DNA of 21,356 bases from Methylophilaceae bacterium (GTDB lineage: Bacteria > Pseudomonadota > Gammaproteobacteria > Burkholderiales > Methylophilaceae): positions 1 to 21,356 of the forward strand of contig CANCPF010000028.1 of the NCBI GenBank assembly GCA_947379975.1. Direction: 5' to 3'. Of this stretch, positions 14,521-21,356 are shown piece after piece. Under the pieces are notes generated by a model. That model had not been told where the DNA came from and did not search any database. It saw nothing but the letters and a program-made list of their open reading frames with translations. A program made the position numbers and the translations under genes. Within the stretch, counting starts at the first letter, position 1. The number at the start of each line of letters is the position of its first letter.

Positions 14521-15519
14521 TTATCTGAATTGGCTTAAAAAGCGTAAGTCATTATTAAAGAAATGACGCAAATCATTCACGCCATAACGTAACATAGCCA
14601 AGCGCTCTACGCCTAAACCAAAAGCGAAACCGCGATATTTTTCATGGTCTACATTCACATGTTTAAACACTTCTGGATGCACCATACCGCAACCACCAAT
14701 CTCCAACCAACCGCCATTCCAGCTCATATCCATCTCAGCTGAGGGCTCAGTAAATGGGAAAAATGAAGGTCTAAATCTAACGGTTAAATCGTCACGCTCA
14801 AAGAATTTTTGTAGGAAATCTTGCACAACGCCTTTTAAATTAGCAAAACTAATCTCTTCATCGACCCACAAACCTTCTACTTGGTGAAACATCGGTGAAT
14901 GTGTGGCATCAGAATCGACGCGGTACACACGACCAGGCGCAATAATTTTTAGTGGCGGTGTTTTGTTATTTTTTAGGGCATTTTCCATGTAATGAATTTG
15001 CACCGGCGAAGTATGCGTTCTAAGTACATTCGCTTCGTCGATATAAAACGTATCGTGCATAGCACGTGCTGGATGATCTTCTGGAATATTAAGCGCGGTG
15101 AAATTGTAGAAATCTGATTCAATTTCCGGGCCAGTCGCCACTTCAAAACCAATCGAATGAAATAGTTGCTCAATACGCTGCAGCGTTAGCGTTACCGGGT
15201 GTAAACCACCTTGAGATTGTGCGCGTGCTGGCAAGGTAACATCAATAGATTCCTGTGCGAGCTGTTTCGCTTGCTCTACATTCAACAACGCTTCACGGCG
15301 TGCGCTAAGCGCAGCTTCAACACCTTGTTTCACTACGTTAATGGCAGCACCTGCGGCTGGACGCTCTTCATTACTAAGCTTACCCAAACCCTTTAAAGCA
15401 TCTGTGAGTAAGCCAGTCTTGCCTAAATACTTCGCTTTAGCCACTTCTAAATCGTTCATCGTAATGCTGTTAGCAAAATCGATTTGTGCTTCTGAAATTA
15501 AATGCGTTAAATCTGCCAT
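14521..15519 (-). CDS. pheS: Phenylalanyl-tRNA synthetase alpha subunit
   Basis: Catalytic subunit that activates phenylalanine. 332 residues from the ATG at 15519 (E. coli 327). A coiled-coil N-terminus (about 1-85) is followed by the class II core: GGLHPVTLTLQRIEQLFHSIGF, the DFYNFTALNIPEDHPARAMH segment, motif 2 in PGRVYRVDSDATHSPMFHQVEG, FRPSFFPFTEPSAEMD, and motif 3 in GFAFGLGVERLAMLRYG. I prefer 15519 (MADLTHL) to an upstream in-frame ATG at 15576. The N-terminus then aligns with E. coli PheS, and a likely promoter ends only a few bases before 15576, which would leave that ATG without a leader. The ribosome binding site is weak for either start. Confidence 0.95.
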   Translation of the reverse strand: MADLTHLISEAQIDFANSITMNDLEVAKAKYLGKTGLLTDALKGLGKLSNEERPAAGAAINVVKQGVEAALSARREALLNVEQAKQLAQESIDVTLPARAQSQGGLHPVTLTLQRIEQLFHSIGFEVATGPEIESDFYNFTALNIPEDHPARAMHDTFYIDEANVLRTHTSPVQIHYMENALKNNKTPPLKIIAPGRVYRVDSDATHSPMFHQVEGLWVDEEISFANLKGVVQDFLQKFFERDDLTVRFRPSFFPFTEPSAEMDMSWNGGWLEIGGCGMVHPEVFKHVNVDHEKYRGFAFGLGVERLAMLRYGVNDLRHFFNNDLRFLSQFR

Positions 15520-15551
15520 GTTATTTGTTATCTTTAATTGACTTTGCGTTG

Positions 15552-15567
15552 ATTTTCTGCAGAAAAT
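15552..15567. promoter_or_regulatory. 16-bp perfect palindrome in the pheS leader
   Basis: ATTTTCTGCAGAAAAT is a perfect dyad 32 bp upstream of the pheS start and, if the promoter call is right, about 10-25 nt after the transcription start. It could be an operator or an RNA hairpin. No known regulator is assigned. Confidence 0.4.
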
Positions 15568-15581
15568 TGACTGCATTTACT

Positions 15582-15610
15582 ATGATAATGTATTGATTAC
15601 ACTATGTAAT
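15582..15610 (-). promoter_or_regulatory. Candidate sigma-70 promoter of pheST
   Basis: Minus strand ATTACA (15610-15605, 4/6), 17-bp spacer, TATCAT (15587-15582, 5/6). Lies downstream of the rplT terminator, so pheST needs a promoter here. Predicted start near 15575. Confidence 0.5.
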
Positions 15611-15641
15611 TAACTTAAATTTACCATCAGGATTTTACAGC

Positions 15642-15671
15642 AAAAAAAAGAGGCCGAAGCCTCTTTTTTTT
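15642..15671 (-). terminator. Strong intrinsic terminator after rplT
   Basis: A 13-bp stem, AAAAAAAAGAGGC / GCCTCTTTTTTTT. Read on the minus strand its loop is TTCG closed by C-G, the ultrastable cUUCGg tetraloop, followed by eight T residues. Ends the thrS-infC-rpmI-rplT transcript. Confidence 0.92.
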
Positions 15672-15709
15672 ACTTAATTATCTATTTATATAAATATTAA
15701 GTTTAGCGA

Positions 15710-16069
15710 TTAAACAGCTAATGCTTTTTTTGCAATTTCAACAAACTGAGCAAAGGCTACTTTATCAAATACTGCTAAGTCAGCCAATACTTTACGATCC
15801 ACTTCAACGGTTGCAATTTTCAAACCATTCATGAAGCGACTGTAAGTTAAGCCTAATTCACGTGCACCAGCATTGATACGTGCAATCCACAATGTGCGGA
15901 ATTGACGTTTCTTTTGACGGCGATCACGGTAAGCATATTGACCAGCTTTCATCACCGCTTGCTTAGCAACGCGGTAAACGTTCTTACGACGACCGCGGTA
16001 ACCCTTAGCGGCTTTTAATACTTTTTTGTGTCTAGCGCGAGCAATGACACCACGTTTTACTCTAGGCAT
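15710..16069 (-). CDS. rplT: 50S ribosomal protein L20
   Basis: Early-binding 23S rRNA protein needed for 50S assembly. 119 residues (E. coli 118). The very basic N-terminal extension (PRVKRGVIARARHKKVLKAA) threads into rRNA, followed by KGYRGRRKNVYRVAKQAVMK and the globular domain with RDRRQKKRQFRTLWIARINA. Ribosome binding site AAGGAG. Lies 10 bp after rpmI. In E. coli, L20 represses rpmI-rplT translation by binding their mRNA; the same feedback is plausible here but I cannot show the binding structure. Confidence 0.97.
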   Translation of the reverse strand: MPRVKRGVIARARHKKVLKAAKGYRGRRKNVYRVAKQAVMKAGQYAYRDRRQKKRQFRTLWIARINAGARELGLTYSRFMNGLKIATVEVDRKVLADLAVFDKVAFAQFVEIAKKALAV

Positions 16070-16079
16070 ACCGGTCTCC

Positions 16080-16277
16080 TTATCGTGTTGGCATCATTGC
16101 GCGAACGCGTTTGACGTCTGTTGGTGAGATGATCGCCGTGCCGCGTAATTTACGCTTTTGCTTGGTGGTCTTTTTAGTTAGGATATGGCGTAAATGTGAA
16201 TGTGTACGTTTCACTTTACCATTACCCAAGAATTTAAAGCGCTTTTTAGCACCACTCTTGGTTTTCATTTTTGGCAT
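16080..16277 (-). CDS. rpmI: 50S ribosomal protein L35
   Basis: 65 residues, the family length, and strongly basic: MPKMKTKSGAKKRFKF, then THSHLRHILTKKTTKQKRKL and a C-terminal VKRVRAMMP. A strong AAGGAG site precedes the ATG. The 111-nt gap after infC is longer than other gaps in this operon and would be the place for an L20-responsive leader; it contains small inverted repeats such as GCAAC/GTTGC directly after the infC stop (16372-16388). Confidence 0.96.
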   Translation of the reverse strand: MPKMKTKSGAKKRFKFLGNGKVKRTHSHLRHILTKKTTKQKRKLRGTAIISPTDVKRVRAMMPTR

Positions 16278-16388
16278 TTTGTTCTCCTTGAACTTAAGTT
16301 ATGAGTGCTTAGGCATGCCGTTAAGCCGTATCACTCGGAATTTCACTACCACTGCTGTACTACTTCTGCTTGCAACAACTAAGGTTGC

Positions 16389-16910
16389 TTAATTCTTTTT
16401 GGGAGGTCCTAAAACCATCACCATTTGGCGGCCTTCCATTTTAGGAAACTGCTCAACCACTGCATATTCTTTTAAATCAGCTTCAACACGTCTAAGTAAG
16501 GCTAAGCCGAACTCTTGGTGCGTAATCTCACGGCCTCTAAAGCGCAAAGTAATTTTCGCTTTATCGCCATCTTGAATAAAGCGAATAATGTTGCGGACTT
16601 TAATAGCATAATCACCATCATCAGTACCTGGGCGAAACTTAATTTCTTTCACGACTACTTGTTTTTGCTTAAGTTTAACCTCGTGCTGCTTTTTACTTTC
16701 AGCGTATTTAAACTTACCGTAATCCAATAATCTACACACTGGCGGTACAGCGTTAGGCGCAATTTCAACCAGATCAATATCTGCTTCTTCTGCTTTTGCA
16801 AATGCCTCCGTGAGCGACATTATGCCCAACGGTTCACCATCTATTCCCACCAAACGAACTTGTGACCCAGTAATGTCACCATTAATTCGCGTATCTTTAT
16901 CCTGTGCTAT
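16389..16910 (-). CDS. infC: Translation initiation factor IF-3, AUA start codon
   Basis: Keeps ribosomal subunits apart and checks the initiation codon. 173 residues when started at the ATA codon 16910-16908: product AQDKDTRINGDITGSQVRLV onwards. This restores the conserved RINGxI N-terminus of IF3. The best conventional start, TTG at 16853, would cut off 19 residues including it. The in-frame stop TAA lies only 21 bases (seven codons) before ATA, no ATG or GTG is available between, and a GGAG site (16922-16919) stands 8 nt before ATA. E. coli infC likewise uses a rare AUU, through which IF3 represses its own translation. Other landmarks: DLVEIAPNAVPPVCRLLDYG, VKEIKFRPGTDDGDY, KITLRFRGREITH and the C-terminal EGRQMVMVLGPPKK. 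Confidence 0.93.
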   Translation of the reverse strand: MAQDKDTRINGDITGSQVRLVGIDGEPLGIMSLTEAFAKAEEADIDLVEIAPNAVPPVCRLLDYGKFKYAESKKQHEVKLKQKQVVVKEIKFRPGTDDGDYAIKVRNIIRFIQDGDKAKITLRFRGREITHQEFGLALLRRVEADLKEYAVVEQFPKMEGRQMVMVLGPPKKN

Positions 16911-16922
16911 ATCAAATTCTCC
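16908..16922 (-). promoter_or_regulatory. infC ribosome binding site with AUA initiation codon
   Basis: GGAG (16922-16919), 8-nt spacer, ATA (16910-16908). It decides the infC start because no standard start codon exists between the upstream in-frame stop and the conserved N-terminus. Rare start codons at infC are the target of IF3 discrimination and give autoregulation. Confidence 0.8.
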
Positions 16923-16990
16923 AAATAGTTAAGCCGCGCATTTTCAGAAATCAGCCAAAATCTTATGTCATCCATTAGATTTAGCTAAGC

Positions 16991-18898
16991 TTAAACCTTA
17001 GTTTCAACTTCTACTTTTAAACGCTCAATTAGCGCGTCTATCGGCATAGAACCTAGGTCTTCACCCTTTCTGGTACGCACGGCTACATGTCCCGCTTGCA
17101 TTTCACGCTCACCTGCAACTAGCAAATAAGGCATCTTTTGCATGCTATGTTCGCGTATTTTATAGGTAATCTTCTCATTTCTCAAGTCAAATTCACATCT
17201 AATGCCATTTTTCTTCAGCGTTTCAACCACTTGACGCACATATTCTGACTGACCTTCAGAAATATTCAGCACCATCACCTGCACAGGCGCCAACCACAAC
17301 GGCATTGCTCCTGCGTAATTTTCTATCAAAATACCGATAAAACGTTCCATAGAACCAACAATGGCACGGTGCAACATAATTGGGCGTTTACGGCTATTGT
17401 CTTCCGCTACGTATTCTGCACCTAAACGTTCAGGTAAGTTAGGATCTAGCTGAATAGTGCCGCATTGCCATAATCGGCCTAGCGAATCTTTAAGGGTAAA
17501 TTCAATTTTTGGGCCATAAAATGCGCCCTCGCCTGGCTGATATTCAAAATCAAGATTATTTAGTTTAAGTGCATTAGCCAGTGAAGTTTCAGCTTTATCC
17601 CAGTCTTCATCTGTACCTATGCGTTTTTCAGGGCGAGTAGACAATTTAACCAGCACATCGTTAAAACCAAAATCGCCATATGCTTTGTAAAGCATTTTAA
17701 TGAAATCGGCGACTTCTGTTTCCACTTGCTCTTCGGTACAAAATATATGCGCGTCATCTTGGGTAAAACCACGCACACGCATCAAACCATGCAGCGAACC
17801 TGAAGGCTCATTGCGGTGGCATGAGCCAAACTCAGCCAAACGCAAAGGCAAATCACGATAACTATGCAAACTGCTATTAAAAATTTGTACGTGGCCTGGG
17901 CAGTTCATCGGCTTAACTGCGTAATCTCGGCTTTCTGACGAAGTGACAAACATGCCTTCACGATAATTTTGCCAATGGCCAGATTTCTCCCACAAGGTTT
18001 TATCCATAATGGTAGGCGTGCGAACTTCTTGGTAATTGTAGTCTTTAAACATCTGGCGCATGTATTGCTCAACTTCTTGCCAAATACTCCAGCCACGCGG
18101 ATGCCAAAACACCATGCCCGGCGCATCATCTTGCATGTGGAAATAGTCTAATTGCTTACCTAATTTGCGGTGATCACGCTTTTCAGCTTCTTCTAACTGA
18201 AACAAATACGCTTCCAAATCTTCTTTGTTACGCCAAGCCGTGCCATATACGCGCTGTAACATCTCGTTATTACTATCGCCACGCCAATAAGCGCCAGCCA
18301 ACTTCATTAGTTTAAAGGCTTTTAACTTGCCGGTATTCGGTACATGCGGGCCGCGGCAAAGGTCAGTAAAGTTGCCTTCTGTATACAGTGAAACATCTTC
18401 GCCGGCAGGAATACTGCTAATAATCTCAGCTTTGTAAAGCTCGCCAATCGATGTGAAATAATCAACAGCTTCATCGCGCGGCAATACTTTACGGGTTACT
18501 TGCTCATCTTTTTTAGCCAGCTCGCCCATTTTCTTTTCAATAGCGATTAGATCTTCAGGCGTGAATGCACGTTTGTATGAAAAGTCGTAGAAAAAGCCAT
18601 TTTCAATCACAGGGCCAATAGTCACTTGCGCTTCAGGAAATAATTCTTTTACCGCGTGCGCTAATAAATGTGCGGTTGAGTGACGAATAATCTCGATGCC
18701 TTCGTCATTTTTATCGGTAATAATCGCCAGCTCAACATCTTGACTAATGAGATAAGAAGTGTCGACCAATACGCCATTTACTTTGCCGGCAAGTGCCGCT
18801 TTGGCCAGCCCTGCGCCAATATTCATAGCCACTTCTGCAACCGTCACAGCGGCGTCAAAACTACGTTCAGATCCATCAGGCAAGCGTATTACTGGCAT
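16991..18898 (-). CDS. thrS: Threonyl-tRNA synthetase
   Basis: Charges tRNA-Thr. 635 residues from the ATG at 18898 (E. coli 642). Domains: TGS (about 1-62, MPVIRLPDGSERSF), editing domain with HSTAHLLAHAV and LCRGPHVPNTG, class II core with WEKSGHWQNYREGMF, NCPGHVQIFN, MRVRGFTQDDAHIF and the GEGAFYGPKIEF segment, and the C-terminal anticodon domain (APVQVMVLNI, RNEKITYKIREH). An in-frame ATG at 18928 would add ten residues, but it lies inside the leader hairpin and lacks homology to known N-termini, while 18898 has an AGAG site and matches MPVI at the family start. First gene of thrS-infC-rpmI-rplT; infC follows after 80 bp without a terminator. Confidence 0.97.
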   Translation of the reverse strand: MPVIRLPDGSERSFDAAVTVAEVAMNIGAGLAKAALAGKVNGVLVDTSYLISQDVELAIITDKNDEGIEIIRHSTAHLLAHAVKELFPEAQVTIGPVIENGFFYDFSYKRAFTPEDLIAIEKKMGELAKKDEQVTRKVLPRDEAVDYFTSIGELYKAEIISSIPAGEDVSLYTEGNFTDLCRGPHVPNTGKLKAFKLMKLAGAYWRGDSNNEMLQRVYGTAWRNKEDLEAYLFQLEEAEKRDHRKLGKQLDYFHMQDDAPGMVFWHPRGWSIWQEVEQYMRQMFKDYNYQEVRTPTIMDKTLWEKSGHWQNYREGMFVTSSESRDYAVKPMNCPGHVQIFNSSLHSYRDLPLRLAEFGSCHRNEPSGSLHGLMRVRGFTQDDAHIFCTEEQVETEVADFIKMLYKAYGDFGFNDVLVKLSTRPEKRIGTDEDWDKAETSLANALKLNNLDFEYQPGEGAFYGPKIEFTLKDSLGRLWQCGTIQLDPNLPERLGAEYVAEDNSRKRPIMLHRAIVGSMERFIGILIENYAGAMPLWLAPVQVMVLNISEGQSEYVRQVVETLKKNGIRCEFDLRNEKITYKIREHSMQKMPYLLVAGEREMQAGHVAVRTRKGEDLGSMPIDALIERLKVEVETKV

Positions 18899-18919
18899 AT
18901 CGTTTCTCTCTAAAACAAC

Positions 18920-18948
18920 AAAAGCCACAAATTTAAAATGTGGCTTTT
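18920..18948 (-). promoter_or_regulatory. Terminator-like hairpin in the thrS leader (possible attenuator)
   Basis: A 10-bp perfect stem, AAAAGCCACA / TGTGGCTTTT, with a 9-nt loop and a T-rich tail, ending only 21 nt before the thrS ATG and downstream of its likely promoter. It could end sbcB transcripts, attenuate thrS transcription, or be a translational operator as in E. coli thrS. No leader peptide rich in Thr codons is visible. Confidence 0.6.
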
Positions 18949-18985
18949 TAGTTAGCTAAATTTATTTATAAAATCATTAAGCAGG

Positions 18986-19015
18986 ATTATCGCATAAGGC
19001 GTGCAATCACTGCAA
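18986..19015 (-). promoter_or_regulatory. Candidate thrS promoter with extended -10
   Basis: Minus strand TTGCAG (19015-19010), 18-bp spacer ending TGC, then GATAAT (18991-18986, 5/6). The TG two bases before the -10 makes it an extended -10 promoter. Predicted start near 18979, giving a leader of about 80 nt. Confidence 0.5.
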
Positions 19016-19077
19016 TTTATAGGTGTGCTAATTGCTTGGGATGGGCCGTTTCATTTTAAGCAAAGCAGATAATATAC

Positions 19078-20523
19078 TTAAGATTCAGGTGCAATCATGT
19101 AAGCATAATCTCGTAAGCTTTCTAGCATTTCGACGTTAGCTGAGCCAGTTTGTTCAAGCTTATCTAATTCAGCAAAAAATGCTTCAAAATTCAATGCACC
19201 ATTATTACTAGCAACACCGTCGCCGTGTAAACGCGCTGAACAATGCAACTGCCAAGCTTCGTACTCTTGCTCGGACAATGTTTCTGGATAATTGCGTGCA
19301 CGATAGCGAAATAACAATTCAGCCAAACGTGCATCGGTAAAATTTGGCTGGGCTTGCGCCAAATCTTGCGGGCTAAGTTTCAGCAATTGATTTAGCAAAT
19401 TACGATCATTACCAGCCAAAAATCCGTTATAGAGCGCCTCGTCTACATCGCTCAACTCAAATTCTCGCTGAAAAACCTGTGTCCAAACCGCACTCAAATC
19501 AATACTTAATAGCTTCTCCGCAAGTATTGCCGCGTATCGTAAATTCAAGGCTAAATCCAAGCCACAGCGTTCTTGCGCGGCTTCATCCAACACCTTTAAA
19601 TTACGAATCACCACTGGAGATTTATTCGTGTGTATCGTCTTAATCGGCAATCGCGTCACGCCTTCAGGCAAATCATCGTTGCGGGCAAACATGCGACTTT
19701 TTATAGTTTGCGCATCCAACTCAAAAATTTCGCTTGGGTCATAAGTGCAATCCCACACAATCACTTCATTTTTATTAGTGGGATGCAACCCTAGCGGAAA
19801 GACCAGCGCAAGATGCGCCCGCTCAGATGGGAACATACTGGATAAATGTAAAAATGGTAGTCGCGGATTTAAATGCAAGCCGATTTCATTATTTACCTGC
19901 TCTTTTTGGCGCAAATTTAAGTAAAAATCAAACAACTTCGGCTGCTTGGCTTTAATTAATTTAGCCAGCGCAATCGTCGCTCTTACATCAGAAACTGCAT
20001 CATGCGCGGCTTCGTGAGTAATGTTATTCGCCTCGGTTAAATCAGTTAGTTTAAAGCTGATTTTACCCTGTTCATTACGTGGCCAAGTGATACCTTCAGG
20101 ACGCAATGCATATGTAACGCGGGCAAGATCGATAATATCCCAGCGACCACATCCGTTTTGCCACTCACGCGAATACGGTTCAATCAGGTTGCGCCAAAAC
20201 ATAAAGCGCGTAATTTCATCATCGTAACGAATACTGTTATAGCCCACGCCTATGGTATTTGGCTCAGAAAACGCCTTTAATATTTGCTCGGCAAAGCTAT
20301 GCTCAGGCACACCTACTTTAAGACAATGCTGCGGTGTGATCCCGGTAATAAGGCAAGCCTCAGGTTCAGGCAGAAAATCAGGTGCAGGCTGACAAAAAAT
20401 CTCTATCGGCTCACCTATCTCATTGAGTTGCTCATCGGTACGAATGGCTGCAAACTGCGCAGGCCTTGCCGTTCTGGTATTTTTACCGAAAGTTTCGTAG
20501 TCGTGCCAGAGAAAGGTGTGCAT
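19078..20523 (-). CDS. sbcB: Exodeoxyribonuclease I
   Basis: Degrades single-stranded DNA from 3' to 5', acting in recombination and mismatch repair. 481 residues (E. coli 475). The DnaQ-fold exonuclease domain (1-180) has all catalytic residues: Asp8 and Glu10 in FLWHDYETFG, Asp101 in YNSIRYDDE, His174 and Asp179 in AAHDAVSDV, at a constant offset of seven from E. coli Asp15, Glu17, Asp108, His181 and Asp186. LITGITPQ and YALRPEGITWP are further ExoI hallmarks. The SH3-like and helical ExoI C-terminal domains follow, with LFRYRARNYPETL near residue 410. An AGG lies about 10 nt before the ATG. Single gene upstream of thrS on the same strand. Confidence 0.95.
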   Translation of the reverse strand: MHTFLWHDYETFGKNTRTARPAQFAAIRTDEQLNEIGEPIEIFCQPAPDFLPEPEACLITGITPQHCLKVGVPEHSFAEQILKAFSEPNTIGVGYNSIRYDDEITRFMFWRNLIEPYSREWQNGCGRWDIIDLARVTYALRPEGITWPRNEQGKISFKLTDLTEANNITHEAAHDAVSDVRATIALAKLIKAKQPKLFDFYLNLRQKEQVNNEIGLHLNPRLPFLHLSSMFPSERAHLALVFPLGLHPTNKNEVIVWDCTYDPSEIFELDAQTIKSRMFARNDDLPEGVTRLPIKTIHTNKSPVVIRNLKVLDEAAQERCGLDLALNLRYAAILAEKLLSIDLSAVWTQVFQREFELSDVDEALYNGFLAGNDRNLLNQLLKLSPQDLAQAQPNFTDARLAELLFRYRARNYPETLSEQEYEAWQLHCSARLHGDGVASNNGALNFEAFFAELDKLEQTGSANVEMLESLRDYAYMIAPES

Positions 20524-20858
20524 TTTAAACCTAAATAAAAAAACATATTATTTTCACAGGCTAACACGAGCACGTAAATGCGTAAATGTGCTTGGCTGTA
20601 ATTATCGAAAAATACAACAGTTATGCATTATTTCAACAGAAAGCCCTTATTTATGTCTTGATTTTTGCCGAAACTTTTAACGTTAATTTGAAACAGACCG
20701 TTCCTAGGTTCAGATACATAATCAACTCGCCACACACAGTAGCCATAAATCTGTAAGTCGAAGAAGATTAACCAAAATTTTCGGTTTAACTGGCTAAAAT
20801 TGAACAATTCTTGTGTAGATTCGTCATAAGCGTTATAAATTTTTTTTAGAGCGTCAGT
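20524..20858. other. Intergenic region of 335 bp between divergent sbcB and the MORN gene
   Basis: AT-rich with no credible small ORF that I can see. It should hold the sbcB promoter (minus, not recognised) and, near its right end, a candidate promoter for the MORN gene. A small dyad, TTAACC/GGTT with an AT loop, is at 20769-20788. No repeats or mobile-element ends were recognised. Confidence 0.5.
20811..20839 (+). promoter_or_regulatory. Candidate sigma-70 promoter of the MORN-repeat gene
   Basis: TTGTGT (20811-20816), 17-bp spacer, TATAAA (20834-20839, 5/6). The predicted start is close to 20846, leaving a short leader of about 12 nt before the ATG at 20859. Confidence 0.45.
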
Positions 20859-21317
20859 ATGCGAGTCTTTTTTTTATTTTTAATAGCCATTATTTTTAGT
20901 GTGATTTATCAATCAGCAAATGCACAAAATCTGATAGATAAAAATTTCACAGGTAAATATATAGAGTCATTCGCTAATGGACAACAAAAGTATGAAGCTA
21001 ACTATAAAAATGGGAAGAAAGAAGGCTTGGAAATTTTTTGGTATGAATCTGGTAGCAAAAAAATTCAAACCAATTATGTCAATGATCTAGAAAATGGTGT
21101 CTGGAATCAATGGTATGAAAATGGGCAAAAGAAACTAGAAGCCCACTATAAAGATGGTAAAGAAGATGGCTTTTTTCAACAATGGCATGCCAACGGCTTA
21201 ATAAGGGCAGAAGCTAATTTCAAAGATGGACTAAAAATAGGTCGTGAAATTTATTGGGACAACGATGGCAAAGTGAAATCAGAAGCCTATTATCAAAATG
21301 GTAAAATATCAGAATAA
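20859..21317 (+). CDS. Secreted MORN-2 (YwqK-like) repeat protein
   Basis: 152 residues. A signal peptide (MRVFFLFLIAIIFSVIYQSANA, cleavage after about residue 22) is followed by five tandem MORN-2 units of about 23-24 residues, each of the form G-x-W/F-x-x-(Y/H)-x-(N/S)G-x-x-K-x-E-A-x-Y-(K/V)-(N/D)-G: FANGQQKYEANYKNGKKEG, YESGSKKIQTNYVN, YENGQKKLEAHYKDGKEDG, HANGLIRAEANFKDG, DNDGKVKSEAYYQNG. The signal peptide places it in the periplasm or outside. Databases often call such proteins 'toxin-antitoxin system YwqK family antitoxin', but no toxin gene is beside it and a secreted protein would not be a cytoplasmic antitoxin, so I give no function. The neighbour to the right is outside the window. 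Confidence 0.82.
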   Translation: MRVFFLFLIAIIFSVIYQSANAQNLIDKNFTGKYIESFANGQQKYEANYKNGKKEGLEIFWYESGSKKIQTNYVNDLENGVWNQWYENGQKKLEAHYKDGKEDGFFQQWHANGLIRAEANFKDGLKIGREIYWDNDGKVKSEAYYQNGKISE

Positions 21318-21356
21318 AGTCTCAGATTATTTAGAGTTACATCAAATCGCATGGGA

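Noticed and set aside
15520..15576. N-terminal extension of PheS from ATG 15576
   Set aside because: The extension has no homology to PheS, lacks a ribosome binding site, spans a perfect palindrome, and begins at about the predicted transcription start.
18899..18928. N-terminal extension of ThrS from ATG 18928
   Set aside because: The ATG falls within the leader hairpin, and ThrS proteins start at the MPVI position; 18898 has a better ribosome binding site.
20859..21317. Annotation of the MORN-2 protein as a toxin-antitoxin antitoxin
   Set aside because: It has a signal peptide and no adjacent toxin within the window; the database label alone is not evidence.

Overview
The window is about 21 kb of AT-rich chromosomal DNA from a Gram-negative proteobacterium. 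Protein details (the IF3 N-terminus, LysS, the MerR gene beside ihfA, a porin with a 'DIVNALVAKGVLTEEEGALL' start) point to a betaproteobacterium, most likely Methylophilaceae (Methylotenera-like). That placement rests on remembered family resemblance, not a search. The gene content is mostly core and vertically inherited; I see no prophage, transposase, CRISPR array or defence island.

Layout. 1-215 (minus): 5' end of an outer-membrane porin gene with its own Pho-box-like promoter. 353-4758 (minus): lysS and prfB (with the RF2 +1 programmed frameshift), an M29-type aminopeptidase-like gene, and arsC. 4909-6577 (plus): a DUF47/PhoU-like gene and a PiT phosphate transporter gene. 6700-10781 (plus): Pho box, then pstS, terminator, pstC, pstA, pstB, terminator. 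10854-11032 (minus): tRNA-Pro(GGG) with its own promoter and terminator. 11189-19077 (minus, read right to left): thrS-infC-rpmI-rplT, terminator, pheS-pheT, terminator, ihfA-merR, the classical translation/IHF cluster known from E. coli. 19078-20523 (minus): sbcB (exonuclease I). 20859-21317 (plus): a secreted MORN-2-repeat protein.

How it fits together. The left half is dominated by phosphate uptake: a porin candidate at the outer membrane, the high-affinity PstSCAB ABC importer, and the lower-affinity Pit carrier with its DUF47 partner. Both pstS and the porin carry 7-4-7 direct repeats matching the PhoB-binding pattern, each with a -10-like hexamer 10 bp downstream, which suggests co-regulation by phosphate starvation. 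arsC, transcribed divergently from the pit pair, would detoxify arsenate entering through the same carriers. No phoU, phoB or phoR gene lies in the window. The right half is translation machinery with several expression-control devices visible in the DNA: the RF2 frameshift site, a non-canonical AUA start for infC, a terminator-like hairpin in the thrS leader, a perfect palindrome in the pheS leader, and strong intrinsic terminators between units.

I did not find a convincing undescribed multi-gene system. The items most worth a second look are the paired Pho boxes, the infC AUA start and the thrS leader hairpin.
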